NCBI GenBank assembly: GCA_009781815.1
Contig: WQVB01000058.1
Span: forward strand, 1-7,404
Source of the DNA: Defluviitaleaceae bacterium
Lineage (GTDB): Bacteria; Bacillota; Clostridia; Lachnospirales; WRAX01
Length of the DNA: 7,404 bases
Reading direction: 5' to 3'
The translations under genes were made by a program, and so were the position numbers. This document shows positions 5,290 to 7,404 of the stretch, piece by piece. The first letter of the stretch is position 1; each line of letters opens with the position of its first letter. A model generated the notes under the pieces. The model did no database searches. It was not told where the DNA came from and worked only from the letters and a program-made list of their open reading frames with translations.

Positions 5290-6034
5290 TTTGCAACATC
5301 CTCTCTTGTTTTAATTTCCTTTTTCTATTCCTTTTATTTATGGTTTTAATCAAAAATCTTAACTTTACAATTTCTTCTTTTTTCAAGAAGGCCACAATAG
5401 GCCATACAAAGCTTATTAGGCGAAAACCTCCACGGGCTTGCCCTTCAAGCTCTAGTGTTTTTTCTTCAAAGTTGCCAGCTAGCCGTATGTCAAACTTTAT
5501 AGCAAGGGGGGAGATTGCCGCAAAAAGCATGCCTGTTTGGTCAGGCTCATCTAACCCTACAACCCCTCTTACACGAATATCTTTAGGTAAGATTTTTAGC
5601 AAAATATCTTTCAAAAGGGTTATGGTGTGTGAGAGTATAGCCCTTATGCTACCTTTGCCGAGATGCTTTTGATAAAGCCTATAATATTCTTTGAAAGTAT
5701 CTAAGGGGTTATCTTTAGGTGGCTTTTGCTCCTTTTCAGCCTTCTTTTTGCCCTCTGCCTTCATCTTTGTTTTAGGGGCAGGGGTTGGAGATGCTGCTGA
5801 AGGTGTTTCTTCTGCTTCTTCATCATTCTTAGCTTTTGTTTTAAGTTTTATCCCAAAAATTTTTATAACAGGCTGTGTGCCATCTTTTATAATAACTCTT
5901 ATGATGCCCAAAAGATAAGAGATTTTTGCCCTATAATGCCAAGGGCTGTCTATAGATTGTTTTTCAGCCTCTATATTATATCTTAATTTTGGAAAAAACA
6001 CAAGATATAAAACAAGAGATAAAAGCAGCACCAA
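5273..6034 (-). CDS. DUF2953 membrane protein (start uncertain; may begin at ATT 6085)
   Basis: DUF2953 proteins are unknown in function and often sit next to ytfJ, as here. From TTG at 6034 the protein has 253 residues: a short hydrophobic stretch (1-14), a domain with RYNIEAEKQSIDSPWHYRAKISYLLG (18-43), a Lys/Glu/Pro/Ala-rich linker (about 64-109), an amphipathic part, the family signature GVVGLDEPDQTG (157-168), and a basic tail (KTINKRNRKRKLKQ). The TTG lacks a ribosome binding site and cuts the membrane helix to 14 residues. Upstream the frame stays open to a stop at 6116-6118 without any ATG, GTG or TTG. An ATT at 6085, with AAGGGGG 8 nt before it, would add 17 hydrophobic residues (IAIILTILNVLGYILFG) and complete the helix. 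I list the conservative coordinates but favour the longer form. The 3' end overlaps ytfJ by 17 nt. Confidence 0.82.
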   Translation of the reverse strand: MVLLLSLVLYLVFFPKLRYNIEAEKQSIDSPWHYRAKISYLLGIIRVIIKDGTQPVIKIFGIKLKTKAKNDEEAEETPSAASPTPAPKTKMKAEGKKKAEKEQKPPKDNPLDTFKEYYRLYQKHLGKGSIRAILSHTITLLKDILLKILPKDIRVRGVVGLDEPDQTGMLFAAISPLAIKFDIRLAGNFEEKTLELEGQARGGFRLISFVWPIVAFLKKEEIVKLRFLIKTINKRNRKRKLKQERMLQNGYRI

Positions 6035-6075
6035 ACCAAAAAGGATATAGCCTAAAACATTTAGTATTGTGAGTA

Positions 6076-6789
6076 TTATGGCAATCTTAAACCCCCCCTT
6101 TGTGGCAGCAGCTTTTTAAGAAAAAAACCTGCCATAAAAAGCAAAATGAGGGACACGCCAAAGAAGATGCCTACAAAAATGGATAATGATAAAAAGAATT
6201 GATGAGGTACTATATTTATAAGCAAATCTTCATAAGGGTTTAGTAGCCAATATTCGTTGTTGAAGAATATCTCATGAAAAGCAACCCACGCTCGCATCCA
6301 GTTGATAGATACAATTATGGCGAAAATGCCTAGTAAAGCAAAGATGCCAGCAGACACCCACCGCCAAGCCTTAAAAAGATAGCCAAACACTCTTTTAACT
6401 TTAAAACGAAGGGCAACAAAAGGCACAAAAGACGCCACAAATAACAAGCCAAAAACATTACGCAATATAATGGAGGCTCTAGCCATAGCCCTTACATCTA
6501 CCATGTGGAGTATCTCTATATGGCTAAAAAACGGGCGATATTGCCCCCCTACCATTGTGTATATTTGCAAAACATCTTCTCTGCCCCGCAAATAGCTCAG
6601 CATATGGCGGGTTACTTCATGCAGGTGTTCAGGGTACATGTTGACAACGTTGTATGTGTCGTTTGCATTAAACTGCCAATTGTAAAACCACATGCCAAAA
6701 GAAGGTATGTGTATGCCAAGCATCAACATAAAGCCCAAAAAAGATAAGGCAGACACAATGGCGGCTATAATCAAAAAAACTCTCATCAT
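6076..6789 (-). CDS. TIGR01906/DUF1461 family integral membrane protein
   Basis: The protein (237 residues from the chosen start) has four predicted membrane helices at about 4-25, 106-128, 144-164 and 199-223, with a large loop between the first two. Family marks are HMVDVRAM (95-102) and the pair FHEIFF (171-176) and WLLNPYEDLLINIVPHQFF (181-199), which are typical of this Gram-positive family of unknown function. An ATG at 6810 would add seven residues, but I choose 6789: AGAGGT ends 6 nt before it, and its ATG overlaps the TGA of the preceding gene in the arrangement ATGA, typical of coupled translation. The 3' end runs through a G7 tract and stops at 6076, close to the likely true start of the DUF2953 gene. 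The family call is solid; the role is unknown. Confidence 0.87.
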   Translation of the reverse strand: MMRVFLIIAAIVSALSFLGFMLMLGIHIPSFGMWFYNWQFNANDTYNVVNMYPEHLHEVTRHMLSYLRGREDVLQIYTMVGGQYRPFFSHIEILHMVDVRAMARASIILRNVFGLLFVASFVPFVALRFKVKRVFGYLFKAWRWVSAGIFALLGIFAIIVSINWMRAWVAFHEIFFNNEYWLLNPYEDLLINIVPHQFFLSLSIFVGIFFGVSLILLFMAGFFLKKLLPQRGGLRLP

Positions 6790-6801
6790 CCGTGTACCTC
6801 T
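6784..6801 (-). promoter_or_regulatory. Ribosome binding site and ATGA junction deciding the TIGR01906 start
   Basis: On the minus strand AGAGGT (6801-6796) is followed after ACACGG by ATGATG. The first ATG (6789-6787) shares two bases with the TGA stop (6788-6786) of the 79-aa gene. The ATG at 6810 has no such site. Confidence 0.8.
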
Positions 6802-7025
6802 AAAAGCCAAGCCTTAAACTGGCTAAAATCAGGGCTTTTCCCTTGTTTTTTAGAATGTTTGCAAAAATCCTTGGCAAGGCTTGCGACTTTTTCAAAAGCA
6901 TCCTCTTCATCTTTAGCTTTTTTGAATGACTTTAAAGCCCTATATTTAGAGCTTTTCAAATCCTTATCCGAAACAATGTGTAGCAGATTGATGTCATTTT
7001 CTTTAAAGCACAAATGGTATCTCAT
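6786..7025 (-). CDS. Small protein of unknown function, 79 aa, first gene of the operon
   Basis: I do not recognise this protein. It is soluble-looking, Lys-rich and mostly helical by composition, with two cysteines (Cys6, Cys55) and no membrane segment or signal peptide. The N-terminus MRYHLCFKENDINLLHIV reads like a short strand-turn-strand, followed by a charged helix (KSSKYRALKSFKKAKDEEDAFEKVASLAKDFCKH) and a C-terminal helix ending FKAWLLEVHG. That it is a real gene is supported by AGAGG 8 nt before the ATG, a good promoter 50-80 bp upstream, and a 4-nt ATGA overlap with the following membrane-protein gene. It could be a small adaptor or regulatory protein for the membrane protein it is coupled to, but nothing in the sequence proves this. 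Confidence 0.72.
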   Translation of the reverse strand: MRYHLCFKENDINLLHIVSDKDLKSSKYRALKSFKKAKDEEDAFEKVASLAKDFCKHSKKQGKSPDFSQFKAWLLEVHG

Positions 7026-7034
7026 ATCTTTATC

Positions 7035-7068
7035 CTCTAGCTAGAGCATGCCCTTTTATGAAGCTCTA
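7035..7068 (-). promoter_or_regulatory. Leader with alternative hairpins around the ribosome binding site
   Basis: In the minus-strand transcript the segment GCTCTA (7047-7042) can pair either upstream with TAGAGC (7068-7063, at the predicted 5' end) or downstream with TAGAG (7039-7035), which is part of the ribosome binding site. CTCTAGCTAGAG (7035-7046) is a perfect 12-nt palindrome. The short stems make this only a suggestion. Confidence 0.35.
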
Positions 7069-7073
7069 AAGAC

Positions 7074-7102
7074 ATAATACCAAAAAAACCAAGACAAATC
7101 AA
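7074..7102 (-). promoter_or_regulatory. Sigma-A type promoter of the five-gene operon
   Basis: On the minus strand TTGATT (7102-7097) and TATTAT (7079-7074) are separated by exactly 17 bp, with a T-rich spacer. The predicted start is near 7067, giving a leader of about 42 nt to the ATG at 7025. No other good promoter was seen within the operon. Confidence 0.75.
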
Positions 7103-7142
7103 GGAAAATTTTGTTTGAAGGGAGTGAACCGCCCCCCTAACC

Positions 7143-7302
7143 GTCATCCCGTGCTTGACACGGGATCTATGTATGATAGGACACAACCCCAATTAGGATT
7201 GCCCTTCTCCAATTAGATCAGAGCCTGCCCTCAGCCCTTGGTCTCCCTGCTGACGCAGGCAGAAGGGTAAGACTTGACTGGGGGTGTCAAGCACGGGATG
7301 AC
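7143..7302. repeat. REPIN-like element E (type II core) with a 64-bp interruption
   Basis: The left arm (7143-7169) has the GTCAT foot and hairpin CCCGTG-CTTGA-CACGGG, as in element D. The core ATCTATGTATGATAG to CTCCAATTAGATC (to 7219) matches A and D. The right arm is interrupted: after TAGATC at 7214-7219 there are 64 foreign bases (7220-7283) before GTGTCAAGCACGGGATGAC (7284-7302). The insert contains its own mirrored segments (GCCTGC/GCAGGC and the hairpin CTGC-TGAC-GCAG) and ends in CTTGACTGGGG, which resembles half of another hairpin arm. Removing it leaves about 98 bp, the normal size. Confidence 0.78.
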
Positions 7303-7348
7303 GACTAGGGGTGGCTCGGGATGGCGGCAAGGTGACCGACTCATCTTC

Positions 7349-7404
7349 GTCATTGCGGGCTTCACCCGCAATCCCATTTATACTAATTGCTAAAAAGTAA
7401 CAAT
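7349..7404. repeat. REPIN-like element F (type I core), cut by the window end
   Basis: GTCA plus the hairpin TTGCGGG-CTTCA-CCCGCAA (7349-7371) is followed by a core reading ATACTAATTGCTAAAAAG, the same as the reverse strand of element C. Only the left arm and most of the core are inside the window, so the right arm is a prediction: it should lie within about 40 bp after 7404. Confidence 0.75.

Larger units (their letters stand above)
7103..7404. other. Gene-free upstream region with repeat elements E and F
   Basis: No gene is supported here. After a short stretch (7103-7142) that includes AGTGAACCGCCCCCCTAACC, a counterpart of the outer flank seen near elements A and D, there is element E with an interruption. 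A 46-bp spacer follows (mirror flank CTAGGGG at 7305-7311), then the start of element F. Confidence 0.65.

Noticed and set aside
5009..5918. Plus-strand open frames opposite ytfJ and DUF2953
   Set aside because: They are shadows of the minus-strand operon genes; Ser/Phe-rich translations are typical of the complement of Lys/Glu-rich coding.
6790..6810. ATG at 6810 as start of the TIGR01906 gene
   Set aside because: It would overlap the preceding gene by 25 nt without its own ribosome binding site; ATG 6789 has AGAGGT and the ATGA junction.

Overview
The window looks like a chromosome segment of a low-GC Gram-positive bacterium of the Clostridia type. Evidence: AT-rich intergenic DNA, strong AGGAGG-like ribosome binding sites, TTG start codons, sigma-A promoters with 17-bp spacers, and a set of Firmicute families (Spore_YtfJ/GerW, DUF2953, TIGR01906/DUF1461, DegV). 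The YtfJ/GerW homologue suggests a spore-forming lineage but does not prove sporulation. I cannot name the species.

Layout. (1) 1-1674, plus strand: 3' part of dxr (isoprenoid precursor synthesis), directly followed by the site-2 membrane protease gene rseP/rasP and an intrinsic terminator. (2) 1675-2273: no gene until the next start; a mosaic of palindromic repeats, then a clear promoter with an operator-like dyad and a leader of about 160 nt. (3) 2274-3605, plus strand: a membrane-anchored S41-peptidase-like protein whose nucleophile position is Asn instead of Ser. (4) 3606-3971: gene-free, filled with nested palindromic elements. (5) 7102 down to 3972, minus strand: one compact five-gene operon with its own promoter and terminator. 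Its order is a 79-aa unknown protein, a TIGR01906 membrane protein, a DUF2953 membrane protein, a YtfJ/GerW-like protein and a DegV-family fatty-acid-binding protein. Its genes overlap or lie one base apart. (6) 7103-7404: upstream DNA with two more repeat elements, the last cut by the window end.

The most striking non-genic content is six copies of about 93-97 bp REPIN-like elements. Each copy is two inverted hairpins with a constant GTCAT foot around a short core. They fall into two core families. The stem sequence differs between copies, but both hairpins of one element share it, and most loops are CTTGA. One copy has been split by another element that itself contains a third (3667-3959). 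Another copy carries a 64-bp interruption in its right hairpin.

How the genes work together: dxr and rseP form the usual housekeeping pair of envelope/isoprenoid functions. The minus-strand operon combines three proteins of unknown biochemical role, two of them membrane proteins, with a sporulation-associated family and a fatty-acid carrier. A role at the membrane or envelope is a reasonable inference but is not shown by the sequence.
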